Part shown: in pieces, positions 51,935-60,026 of the stretch
Position numbering within the stretch: position 1 is the first letter of the stretch
Layout of the letters: the number at the start of each line of letters is the position of its first letter
Assembly: GCF_900141935.1 (NCBI RefSeq)
Contig: NZ_FQYX01000020.1
Coordinates: 1 to 64,000 of the forward strand
Direction: 5' to 3'
Length of the DNA stretch: 64,000 nt
Source of the DNA: Arenibacter nanhaiticus
Lineage (GTDB): Bacteria; Bacteroidota; Bacteroidia; Flavobacteriales; Flavobacteriaceae
Notes under the pieces: model-generated
What the model was told of the DNA's origin: nothing
The model's input: only the letters and a program-made list of their open reading frames with translations
Database searches by the model: none
Program-made: the position numbers and the translations under genes

Positions 51935-54760
51935 ATGCTAAGAACTGTACTGACAAGATTATTCGATATACGCGAGGGTGAGTACAAGGTGTCCTTATGG
52001 ATGCAGGCATATATTTTTATAATCATTGCCACCTTGCTTATTATTAAGCCAACTGTAAACGCATTGTTTCTTTCAGAATTAGGGGTAGAAAATTTGCCTT
52101 TTGCTTTTTTATGGGTGGCCTTAACAGCAGTGATAAGTTCTTATTTCTATTCTAAGGCGCTACGTAAATTCGCCCTTAATAAAATAATAGAAACCACTCT
52201 CATGGTTTCTATAGTGCTTCTTTTAGGGCTAGGGGTATTTTTACAATTGGGGGCACGCACCAATTGGGTGCTCTATTTCTTTTATGTTTGGGTGGCTATT
52301 TATGCCGTTTTATCGGCTTCCCAATTTTGGGTATTGGCCAATTTGGTGTTTAATATAAGGGAGGCCAAGAGATTGTTTGGATTTATTGGCTCTGGCGCAA
52401 TTTTGGGCGGTATTTTTGGAGGCTACCTCACTTCCTTGTTAGCACCAATCATAGGGGTCGAAAATGTCATCTTTGTAGCCGCTGGTTTATTGATGTTAAC
52501 ACTACCATTATTGCGAAATACTTGGCGTAATAGGGTAAAGAAACTCAATGATTTTAAGCAAAAAAAACGAAGTATATCCCCAGAGGAAAGGCCAATTGCC
52601 CTCATAAAAAAATCGAAACACCTTAGTTATCTGGCCGGAATAGTCGGAGTGAGCGTTTTGGTAGCCAAATTAGTCGACTACCTCTTTAGTGATTTTGCCT
52701 CTTCTGCTATTCCCGACCCCGATGATCTAACTTCCTTTTTTGCCTTTTGGTTTTCGACTTTCAACGTTTTATCCTTAGGGATTCAATTATTTTTCACCCA
52801 ACGGGTGGTTGGTGTTTTTGGGGTAGGCTTTTCCCTGGTCTTATTACCGCTTGGGATATTGATCAGTAGCAGTTTATTCTTTGTTTTCCCTGAGCTCGCT
52901 ATTGTCATTTTAATTAAAGCGATAGATGGCACCTTAAAACAGTCCATCAACAAAAGCGCCATAGAACTCTTATCGCTGCCATTGCCTTTTGAATTAAAGA
53001 ATAAAACGAAATCCTTTATCGATGTGGTAGTCGATAGCATAGCTACAGGTATAGCTGGTTTTATTTTGATTTTTGTGATCAAGGGCTTCGAGTTAAGTAC
53101 TACCTATATTGTTTCTATCATTCTTATACTAGTAGGAGTCTGGGTGTATTTTGTAAAGAAAGTGAGAAGCGAATATTTTAAAACATTCAGGGAAAACCTA
53201 ACATTAATGACCGATAAGAGCGGTCATAAAAAACTGCAAGTAAAACCTGTTTCTGTGATACAGGGAATGAAAACAGTTTTTGAAAGCGGCACCGAGACAC
53301 AAATATTGTTTATGCTTAAAAAGCTTCTCGAAATAAATGACAAACGATTTGAGTTAGAAGTGCAACAACTATTATCGCACCCAAGTGATAAGGTAAAAAC
53401 GGCAGCCATAAAGAACATGTATTTCTTAAATAGCAATACTATGGTTACTCATATACCAGCACTGTTAAAGTCTGAGGACGAGGAACTTGTTACTGAGACG
53501 CTTGCTTATTTATTATTGCATTCCAACAAAAATAGTGCTGTAGTTTTTGACAGCTATTTGTCAGATGAAAATATGCATATTTCCGATGCTGCCCTCTTGT
53601 GTTTAGCGCGTGAGGCTAGGGATAATTACTCCTTAAAACAACACTACAACTTAGAAGGACTCATTGAAAAGAAGATAAGTTATTTAGCAGCTCATCCCGA
53701 GGACGAATTTGGCTTACATATGCTGTTAAAGACCATTGGTGCAGCCAATTTACCTAAGTTCCATTCTTTTCTTATAAAGTACTTTGAGCATGCAGATGCG
53801 AAGGTTGTACGTATTGCCATTGAAGCTGCCGGCGCTACTTTAAATGGAATGTTGATACCCCATCTACTATCTTTTTTACCTCATAAAGGGTATCGGGAGA
53901 GCGCTATTTTAGCCCTGCATAACTATGGAAGGGAGCTGCTTCCCCAATTAAGGACAATGGTGGCAGACCGAAAAACAACGGAAGCCTATCATCAATATAT
54001 TCCCAAGGTCATGGAAATGTTCAATTCTCAAGAAGCAGTCCGGAATTTGTTCTTTTTGCTAGAAGATAAGGATTTAAACATGCGACTGGAGGCCCTGCGT
54101 TCCCTGAATAATTTGAAGCGAAATACGCCAAGGTTAAAATTTAATAAATTTAAAGTGGTAGCGATTATTCTGGAAGAATGTAATATGTACCATCAAACTT
54201 TATCCGCTATGCATGCACAAATTATTATTGCTTACCGAAACAGGAAAAAGTCAAAAATACAGGTGAGTGCCGAGGAATATGATGCCAGATCTACTTTGTT
54301 AGACTTGTTGGAAAGGCGGTTAGATTTGGGTCTTGAACGAATTTTTAAACTATTGGGGTTAAAGTATCAACAAGGCGATGTTGAAATAGCCTATTCGGGT
54401 CTCCTTAGCGAACGGCAAGAAGCCCAGGCCAATGCCATAGAGTTTTTGGACAACCTTCTTACTGGAAATCTTAAGCGAACCCTATTGCCCATTGTCGAGA
54501 GTACTATTTTAGACGTTACTACCGATGAAGGGATACAGAAAATTAAGCATAAGATTCCATCAGAATTGGACTGTTTCCAAATGTTGATGGAGGCGCATGA
54601 TTTAAAATTAAAATTAGCTGTTTTATATCTTATTAAAGTACAAAAGGACATTCGCTACCTTCCCCTTCTTGAAAAATTAAAGGATAGTGAGGAAGTTAAA
54701 ATACGAACTTTTGCCCAAGAGGCTTTGTTGGCGTTGGGGAATGTCGCTAGCCCTTCTTAA
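51935..54760 (+). CDS. TLC/NTT-type nucleotide transporter fused to HEAT-repeat tail
   Basis: A 941-residue inner-membrane protein. Residues 20-410 hold about 12 hydrophobic segments with two marks of the ATP/ADP translocase (TLC, Npt/NTT) family: FWVLANLVFNIREAKRLFGF at 131-150 and the INKSAIELLSLPLPFELKNK segment near 338-357, followed by IDVVVDSIATGIAG. From about 440 to 935 the protein is soluble and alpha-helical, with HEAT-like repeats (for example DKVKTAAIKNMYFL, AKVVRIAIEAAGATL, EVKIRTFAQEALLALG). The family exchanges nucleotides across membranes in plastids and intracellular bacteria; substrate and direction here are unknown. The gene end overlaps the convergent hydrolase gene by 14 bases. 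Confidence 0.85.
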   Translation: MLRTVLTRLFDIREGEYKVSLWMQAYIFIIIATLLIIKPTVNALFLSELGVENLPFAFLWVALTAVISSYFYSKALRKFALNKIIETTLMVSIVLLLGLGVFLQLGARTNWVLYFFYVWVAIYAVLSASQFWVLANLVFNIREAKRLFGFIGSGAILGGIFGGYLTSLLAPIIGVENVIFVAAGLLMLTLPLLRNTWRNRVKKLNDFKQKKRSISPEERPIALIKKSKHLSYLAGIVGVSVLVAKLVDYLFSDFASSAIPDPDDLTSFFAFWFSTFNVLSLGIQLFFTQRVVGVFGVGFSLVLLPLGILISSSLFFVFPELAIVILIKAIDGTLKQSINKSAIELLSLPLPFELKNKTKSFIDVVVDSIATGIAGFILIFVIKGFELSTTYIVSIILILVGVWVYFVKKVRSEYFKTFRENLTLMTDKSGHKKLQVKPVSVIQGMKTVFESGTETQILFMLKKLLEINDKRFELEVQQLLSHPSDKVKTAAIKNMYFLNSNTMVTHIPALLKSEDEELVTETLAYLLLHSNKNSAVVFDSYLSDENMHISDAALLCLAREARDNYSLKQHYNLEGLIEKKISYLAAHPEDEFGLHMLLKTIGAANLPKFHSFLIKYFEHADAKVVRIAIEAAGATLNGMLIPHLLSFLPHKGYRESAILALHNYGRELLPQLRTMVADRKTTEAYHQYIPKVMEMFNSQEAVRNLFFLLEDKDLNMRLEALRSLNNLKRNTPRLKFNKFKVVAIILEECNMYHQTLSAMHAQIIIAYRNRKKSKIQVSAEEYDARSTLLDLLERRLDLGLERIFKLLGLKYQQGDVEIAYSGLLSERQEAQANAIEFLDNLLTGNLKRTLLPIVESTILDVTTDEGIQKIKHKIPSELDCFQMLMEAHDLKLKLAVLYLIKVQKDIRYLPLLEKLKDSEEVKIRTFAQEALLALGNVASPS

Positions 54761-56009
54761 CAATTTTATCAATATTGGTCGCTAGGGTCATATGGTCAGT
54801 AGCCGAATTTTTCCGTAGTACATTGGTCATTAAGACCACAAAATAGGTACAGTTGTTAGGATGTTCTATAATAGCTACGGAATTCATAAAGTTGCTTATG
54901 TTCCCCATGTATTTACCGCAGGGCTCACCACTGGTTTTGTTGCATTGGTAGAGGCTTCCAGATTTAAAATATACGGCTGCCTCTTTTAGGGCGGGCGATT
55001 GAGCATATCTAATACGGCGATCTGTCATATACATAAGGCGTTTCATTTCCAAACTCGAATTTTGATCGACCACATTGCCTTGTTCTAATTTGATCAAAAA
55101 CTTCATTATACCTATAGGGCTACCAATACTACCTCCTTTATCGCCTACATAGGTATTGGCTCCTTTGGTGAAAAAACTTCCCAAACGCCATTCGTCCGTA
55201 GTAATCCCTAATTTTCGTAGCGGTTGGTTTACCACACTGTTTCCTAAATCTGTCAGTTCTTTTCTCGGGGTAGTTGCAAAATAGGAATCTGCCTGTTCTT
55301 GGGTCAAGTTGGGGTAGTCCTTGCCAAAAGCGGCCATAAGCATTGCTTCGCGCCATACGATACTGGCAGCGCCGTTATTGCTTACCGATAACATATGGTC
55401 TGTCCATTCAAATAAGCTAAATACATCACTCGGAATCACTTGCCTTTTAATCAGTTTATGGGTTTCTACATTAAAAATAGGAATGGTATGCGAATCTGTC
55501 ATTCCCCATTGGCCAGCTTTTACAGATTTAGTACGCAATAACTCGAGTCGTTTTTCAAAGGATTCGGGGTATATATTTGCCAATTGGGTAAACAGGGCTG
55601 CTAATACGGCTATTTTTCCGACACTTCCAGGTTGGTAACCGGCGGTTTCATTTCGCTTGGCAAAACGAAGGTTCTCCGGATCCGAAATATCTAAAACGGC
55701 AATGGAATAGCTTTTGTCCAAGCCTTTAAAAAGCCCATTGATTTCGCTCTGAAAGTTGTCATTTACCTTAAAAAAGGAATTGGTGCTATCATTTTTTTTG
55801 GCAGTTAGGTTTAGGGAAATATCCATATAAGACTTCATGGCTCCCGGTGGAAGGGTGCTCGGTTCTTTGATAACGCCATTTTTTATAAGTTCTACTCGCA
55901 GTAGTCGTTTAATACCGGTACGGGTATACCCATCAATAGGATAGTAGGCGATGGTGGTAAAGGCCAAACAGAATAGTGCAGGTACTAGAAATTTTAAATG
56001 TTTTTTCAT
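54747..56009 (-). CDS. Exported class A beta-lactamase-like serine hydrolase, copy 2
   Basis: A 420-residue protein with an N-terminal signal or anchor (about residues 4-22). An extra domain of about 80 residues precedes the hydrolase. Active-site marks are complete: S-V-G-K at 129-132 in AGYQPGSVGKIAVLAAL, S-N-N at 210-212, and K-S-G at 349-351 in AVYFKSGSLYQCNKTSGEPC. Several cysteines near 355-387 suggest disulfides and so a periplasmic location. The start lies one base after the stop of the exported dikinase-like gene, implying an operon. The substrate is unknown; it is larger than lactamases. Confidence 0.86.
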   Translation of the reverse strand: MKKHLKFLVPALFCLAFTTIAYYPIDGYTRTGIKRLLRVELIKNGVIKEPSTLPPGAMKSYMDISLNLTAKKNDSTNSFFKVNDNFQSEINGLFKGLDKSYSIAVLDISDPENLRFAKRNETAGYQPGSVGKIAVLAALFTQLANIYPESFEKRLELLRTKSVKAGQWGMTDSHTIPIFNVETHKLIKRQVIPSDVFSLFEWTDHMLSVSNNGAASIVWREAMLMAAFGKDYPNLTQEQADSYFATTPRKELTDLGNSVVNQPLRKLGITTDEWRLGSFFTKGANTYVGDKGGSIGSPIGIMKFLIKLEQGNVVDQNSSLEMKRLMYMTDRRIRYAQSPALKEAAVYFKSGSLYQCNKTSGEPCGKYMGNISNFMNSVAIIEHPNNCTYFVVLMTNVLRKNSATDHMTLATNIDKIVKKG

Positions 56010-56010
56010 C

Positions 56011-58917
56011 CTATATTTTTTTAGAAAGCGGTATTCGCTTATTAATATCTATTTTCGGGGTTATGGATTCCAAATAATCGGAAGTCAGCGCTTTTTTATT
56101 TTCCACGAAGGGCCGTATTTGAAATAACCACAATTTGTTGTTTTGGAAACCTAGTTCCACATCATAGGCACCCTCATAATCCGAATGGGTTTCTTTAGGG
56201 AGGGTCTGGCGGATGGTTGTTGCAAATGCCTTAATATCTTGAATGTTTTTTGGATTAAGGATGAAGTTTTCAAATGTGGATGATTTTTTTTCGGTACCCC
56301 CCGTTGCCGGCAGTCTATTGTGGTACATATCCCTGGCAGGTGCCAATAATTGAATTTCGCCCGTATCTTTTATCAAATAGGTTTCTGCAGCCTGACCGTC
56401 TACGGCCCCTCCGGCACCACGGCTAAAGGCAATAGTTAAATCCTTGTCATTGCCAGAACTAATACCTTTGGTAATCAATACCCCTGAATAATCCACATCG
56501 ACACTTGGAATGACCAAAATGGAAGGGAAAACATTTTCTGGATTGAGCAGGTATTTTTGACGCCATTTAAAACTGCGTTCAGTATAGGGAGAGGCCCACA
56601 CATCTTTAATACCTGATATGATTTTTTCTTTGGAAATGACATTAAAAATAGTCAGGTTTAATCCGGCTCCTGTAAAATCTTTAAGGTCTTCCATATTGGT
56701 ATCACTTCTTAGGAATACCGGAATATTGCCAATATCCTTTCCTAGTACATTCTTAAAATCTGATTCTAATTGGGTTATGAATTGGGGCTGTAGGGGCATT
56801 TTTTTTATGGCCTCTCGCAACGTTTCTAGCTGTCTTAGCTGGTAGTTTTCTATTTCCATTTCAGGAATACCTTTGCTGTGCATACCCTCGGCTTCTTTGA
56901 ACATTTGGTTTAAAAACTGCCAATAGGTGATTTTTTGCCCAGGCATAGCTTGGTCCATATGGGCTCTAAAAATACCAAAAGGAATCACCAAGCCTTCGAC
57001 TACTTTGTCTGGGAACATTTTTTTTAATTGCCCTAGATTAGCAGCCTTTGGACCGCAAAGTTTTCCAGAGTCAGCTGCATCAACCGATCTGAGGTTAAGG
57101 ATTTTGGTATTCGATAATTCAATGTTCTGTGTGGGGACTTGAATTTTTTCTTCCTTGCGTTCCTTTTTAGCAAAGAGGTTTTTCTCTTCTTGGGTCATGT
57201 CCTTTTCCAATTTCATAATAACATTGCCTTTGTTGGAGACGGCATAAAAAACTCTTTCGCCATGGAATGTTTGAAGATTTAGCAAGTTGTCATCTGCTAG
57301 GGCCGTATTGGGAATCCCCAAGTTTCGTGCTAATAATTGGACGTGAGATACCATATTTCCCTCAGAAACCGTAGCAATTCCGGCAATGGGCTTTAAATCG
57401 GCCGGGGGGCGTTGAAACACGTATATTTTATTGGAAGCTACTTCAATATTGTCGGGTGACCCGCTTACGACAACTAGTTCCCCGAGGGCATATCCGGGGT
57501 TGAGACCTCTTATACCACTTTGGTTGGGAATGTTCAACACCTTATTGGTCAGGGCCGATTCCTGAGCGATAATATCGCCCAAGTCTCCAACGGCCTTGCC
57601 TAAATGCAGGGCAATGGAGCCCCTGATTTTATCATCGATAAACCCATTGGCCAAAGGTTCAAATTCAGCATACAAGTCAACCACTTCCTGATAATTGGCT
57701 TTTACCATGCTAGAACTCCATTCTACTTCCCTACGGGCATTTTCTAGAATGGCGGTCAGGTCTTCCAAGGTAGCCGTTTTTTGCGAAGAAGAAATAGTAC
57801 TTAAATTCAGTTGTTCCCATTCGGCAAGTTCAATATAGCCGGCGCCGGCATTGGCCATTCCCAAATAGCATATTTTAGTTAATAAATCGTTTAGGGTTTC
57901 TGGTTTCCAAAGGGGTGAATTTTTAAAAATGATTTCTTCCAACTTTAAGGAGGTATCCAAAAGTTGAAGTTGCGCCGCAGGATTTTCTTGGGTGAGTATT
58001 GCTTTCCTTATAGCCAATAAAAGTTCGGCTGTTGCAGGAACAAGAAAGGAAGGCTCCTTTTGGTCCTTGTTATTTGAAATATAGGTCTGGATGGTTTTTC
58101 CTATTTCGGCCTCTTTTACCAAAGAAGTCTTTTGTTGTAGGGAAGCGATATCTACAGGTTTGTAAAAACCGATCATGTTTTCTAACAAAATATCTATTTT
58201 GGCTTGGATGGCAGAAGATAGTTTATGGCCGTTGGTACGTTTAAAATCCTTTACTTTTTCAATGTCACTTGCCTCTGGTTGTCCATGTATCTTTATTCTG
58301 ATGGACATGAAATCTGGCGCCATATCAGAAATAACTTTAGAATCGCTGCGGATCAATTGCGCCACGTTATCGTCTCCACGGTGTGGAATGTCTTTTAAGG
58401 ATTGGCGGATGAGGTAAAAATTCTCTTTTAAATTTTTATTGTTCGAGAACAGCCATTTGTAAAAATTGACGCCCCAAGCTTCTTCATCTTCTGATTGTAT
58501 GGCCCCTCTGTAATATTGTCCTTTTTGAAGGATCCAACCATTGTCTACGCTTCTTAAATATTGATTGAGCTGGTATTGTTTTAAACGAGAATGGTTGTTT
58601 TCTGCATCCCAAAACTCCTCTTGTGCAGTATAGGCCAAAATTTGACCAAGATATATATGATGCTGTTTTCCGAGTTGGACAATAGTAGGTTTGTAAGTAG
58701 CGTGCTGTATACCCGGGCCTATGTTTTTTGGACATGGATCTTTTGGTGCTCTGGTACTACCATCGGTACAGAACCATCTTATTTCTTGATAAGGTCCTCT
58801 AATATCTTTTTTATAGGAAGCTATCTGTTCTTTAATTTGGTCGGCGTTTATTTTTTGCGCCATTCCTAGATGGGTAGCATAACATAATATGAAGGCGAAA
58901 ATAAGTTGTTTTTTCAT
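56011..58917 (-). CDS. Exported PEP-synthase/glucan-dikinase-like phosphotransfer protein
   Basis: A 968-residue protein with a signal peptide (MKKQLIFAFILCYATHLGMAQ). Residues 22-460 are a mostly helical region of unknown fold with an early Cys pair (C50, C62). A phosphohistidine swivelling domain follows (about 470-570) with VSHVQLLARNLGIPNTA, H525 in the position of the phosphorylated histidine. A C-terminal ATP-grasp domain (about 605-940) has CGPKAANLGQL near 621, RSDTNMEDLKDFTGAG at 737-752, and YDVELGF plus FQIRP at about 918-936. This order (His domain before ATP-binding domain) is that of plant glucan water dikinases, reversed relative to PEP synthase. No PEP-binding barrel is seen. 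The protein thus looks like an active dikinase secreted to the periplasm. It is co-transcribed with serine hydrolase copy 2. Confidence 0.85.
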   Translation of the reverse strand: MKKQLIFAFILCYATHLGMAQKINADQIKEQIASYKKDIRGPYQEIRWFCTDGSTRAPKDPCPKNIGPGIQHATYKPTIVQLGKQHHIYLGQILAYTAQEEFWDAENNHSRLKQYQLNQYLRSVDNGWILQKGQYYRGAIQSEDEEAWGVNFYKWLFSNNKNLKENFYLIRQSLKDIPHRGDDNVAQLIRSDSKVISDMAPDFMSIRIKIHGQPEASDIEKVKDFKRTNGHKLSSAIQAKIDILLENMIGFYKPVDIASLQQKTSLVKEAEIGKTIQTYISNNKDQKEPSFLVPATAELLLAIRKAILTQENPAAQLQLLDTSLKLEEIIFKNSPLWKPETLNDLLTKICYLGMANAGAGYIELAEWEQLNLSTISSSQKTATLEDLTAILENARREVEWSSSMVKANYQEVVDLYAEFEPLANGFIDDKIRGSIALHLGKAVGDLGDIIAQESALTNKVLNIPNQSGIRGLNPGYALGELVVVSGSPDNIEVASNKIYVFQRPPADLKPIAGIATVSEGNMVSHVQLLARNLGIPNTALADDNLLNLQTFHGERVFYAVSNKGNVIMKLEKDMTQEEKNLFAKKERKEEKIQVPTQNIELSNTKILNLRSVDAADSGKLCGPKAANLGQLKKMFPDKVVEGLVIPFGIFRAHMDQAMPGQKITYWQFLNQMFKEAEGMHSKGIPEMEIENYQLRQLETLREAIKKMPLQPQFITQLESDFKNVLGKDIGNIPVFLRSDTNMEDLKDFTGAGLNLTIFNVISKEKIISGIKDVWASPYTERSFKWRQKYLLNPENVFPSILVIPSVDVDYSGVLITKGISSGNDKDLTIAFSRGAGGAVDGQAAETYLIKDTGEIQLLAPARDMYHNRLPATGGTEKKSSTFENFILNPKNIQDIKAFATTIRQTLPKETHSDYEGAYDVELGFQNNKLWLFQIRPFVENKKALTSDYLESITPKIDINKRIPLSKKI

Positions 58918-59282
58918 AGATTTCGATTGGTAATAAAAGCTAGTGGTCGTTTAAATGTACTATCAAATTTTAATCCAAAGAGCGTTACAAGGTAAAAAAT
59001 CGTTTTATAGATGATAAGTATCGACTTAGTAACCAGGGGAATAACTAAATATTTATACTGAAGCAGCAATGTCATCTTTTTGGAAGATAAGAAAAATTTA
59101 AACGGATTTATAAATTATCGGAGGGGGAATACTTGTTGTGTTTATTTTGTGCCAAGGAATCTAAGCAGCAGTGCAATCTGACAGTTTGTTTTAGGAAAAT
59201 ATTCGAATAGCGTACATTTAAAGATATCCTAATTCCAACGGGATACTGAAATTGTAAATATGAACATAAAAACTAGGGAAAT
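58918..59282. other. Intergenic region upstream of dikinase-like gene
   Basis: It holds a possible promoter for the minus-strand gene at 58952-58978 and otherwise no convincing gene or repeat. It adjoins the degraded VOC-family gene. Confidence 0.45.
58952..58978 (-). promoter_or_regulatory. Possible promoter of dikinase-like operon
   Basis: On the minus strand, TTG (58978-58976) and TACATTTA (58959-58952) are spaced by 16 bases; the -7 box deviates at its last base from TAnnTTTG. Confidence 0.35.
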
Positions 59283-59447
59283 ATGAAGGTCAGCGTTGTA
59301 AGCGTTCCGGTTCAAGGTTAGGGAGAAGGATTGAATTTTTATGCTAAGAACTTATTATTTGTTAAAAAAGTAGACATTCCTCTTGGGGATGGAAATATTT
59401 ACAAGACAGCAGGTTTACGACAAGGGTTGGCAGAGACGCTTATTTAA
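59283..59447 (+). pseudogene. Degraded VOC-family (glyoxalase-like) gene fragment
   Basis: From ATG 59283 the frame reads MKVSVVSVPVQG, a TAG stop at 59319-59321, then GEGLNFYAKNLLFVKKVDIP and LGDGNIY before drifting into unrelated sequence and a TAA at 59445. This is the N-terminal beta-alpha-beta module of VOC proteins (M-K-V-S-V-V-S-V-P-V ... A-L-x-F-Y-x-x-x-L-G-F) with an in-frame stop and a lost C-terminal part. It was probably inactivated by point change plus deletion. Confidence 0.7.
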
Positions 59448-59470
59448 TAGATCCAGGGGGTAGAACCTCT

Positions 59471-59701
59471 ATGCGTTTTGAACGTTTAGTAGCAGGAATC
59501 CAGGCCTATGGAAAAATACTAATTCTAACAGAAACCATTAAGAAAACGGGGAATCAGCAAGCATTGAATACCCTTAATGGCGCATTACAAGCATTCGATG
59601 AATCAACTTTGAAAGAAACTGCTGTTGCTGCTGAGGTAAACATGCAAAAGAGGTGGCAAATAAATTTTGTGAGTTGTAACTTCTTATTGAATTTTAATTA
59701 A
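59471..59701 (+). CDS. Short unrecognised frame, possibly a gene remnant
   Basis: A 76-residue frame; the reading frame is open upstream of the ATG (…YLIDPGGRTS), which suggests it is the tail of a former longer gene. The helical segment AGIQAYGKILILTETIKKTG and LNTLNGALQAFDESTLKETA look like real protein rather than chance. I do not recognise a family. It follows the broken VOC gene directly, in a gene-poor zone. It may not be expressed. Confidence 0.35.
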   Translation: MRFERLVAGIQAYGKILILTETIKKTGNQQALNTLNGALQAFDESTLKETAVAAEVNMQKRWQINFVSCNFLLNFN

Positions 59702-59995
59702 TTCTATATGGCAATATAATATTATTGTTATTCTAGTTTTTCTAATTTCACCCAATAAAATGGTGCTATAGGGGCGGACCTATAGGTAATGGTCCAAAGT
59801 GCTGTGTATTATGTGGTGATATTTAAATTACCCTCGGCTATTTTATAGATATGTTTTTGCCAAAGATAAGTTCAGTTCAGTCTACTTAGTGAAACTTAAA
59901 GGGTTTATTATGAATTGCTTAGTATTTTAGTCTATGGCCTGTACAAATACACTTGTAAACTGTTATCGTTATGTTATAATAAGGGGTAGGTTCTT
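59702..59995. other. Intergenic region, no gene seen
   Basis: No convincing frame, repeat or RNA was found between the short frame and the MFS promoter. Confidence 0.45.
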
Positions 59996-60022
59996 TTGTC
60001 TATAGGCTTATGCGTACATTTG
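59996..60022 (+). promoter_or_regulatory. Promoter of MFS transporter gene
   Basis: TTG at 59996-59998 and TACATTTG at 60015-60022 match the Bacteroidota elements with a 16-base spacer. The start codon follows only 4 bases after the -7 box, implying a very short leader. Confidence 0.45.
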
Positions 60023-60026
60023 CCGG

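Noticed and set aside
59170-59190. CTGACAGTTTGTTTTAGGA similarity to the insertion element end at 256-264
   Set aside because: Only about nine bases match and there is no partner arm or transposase; likely chance.
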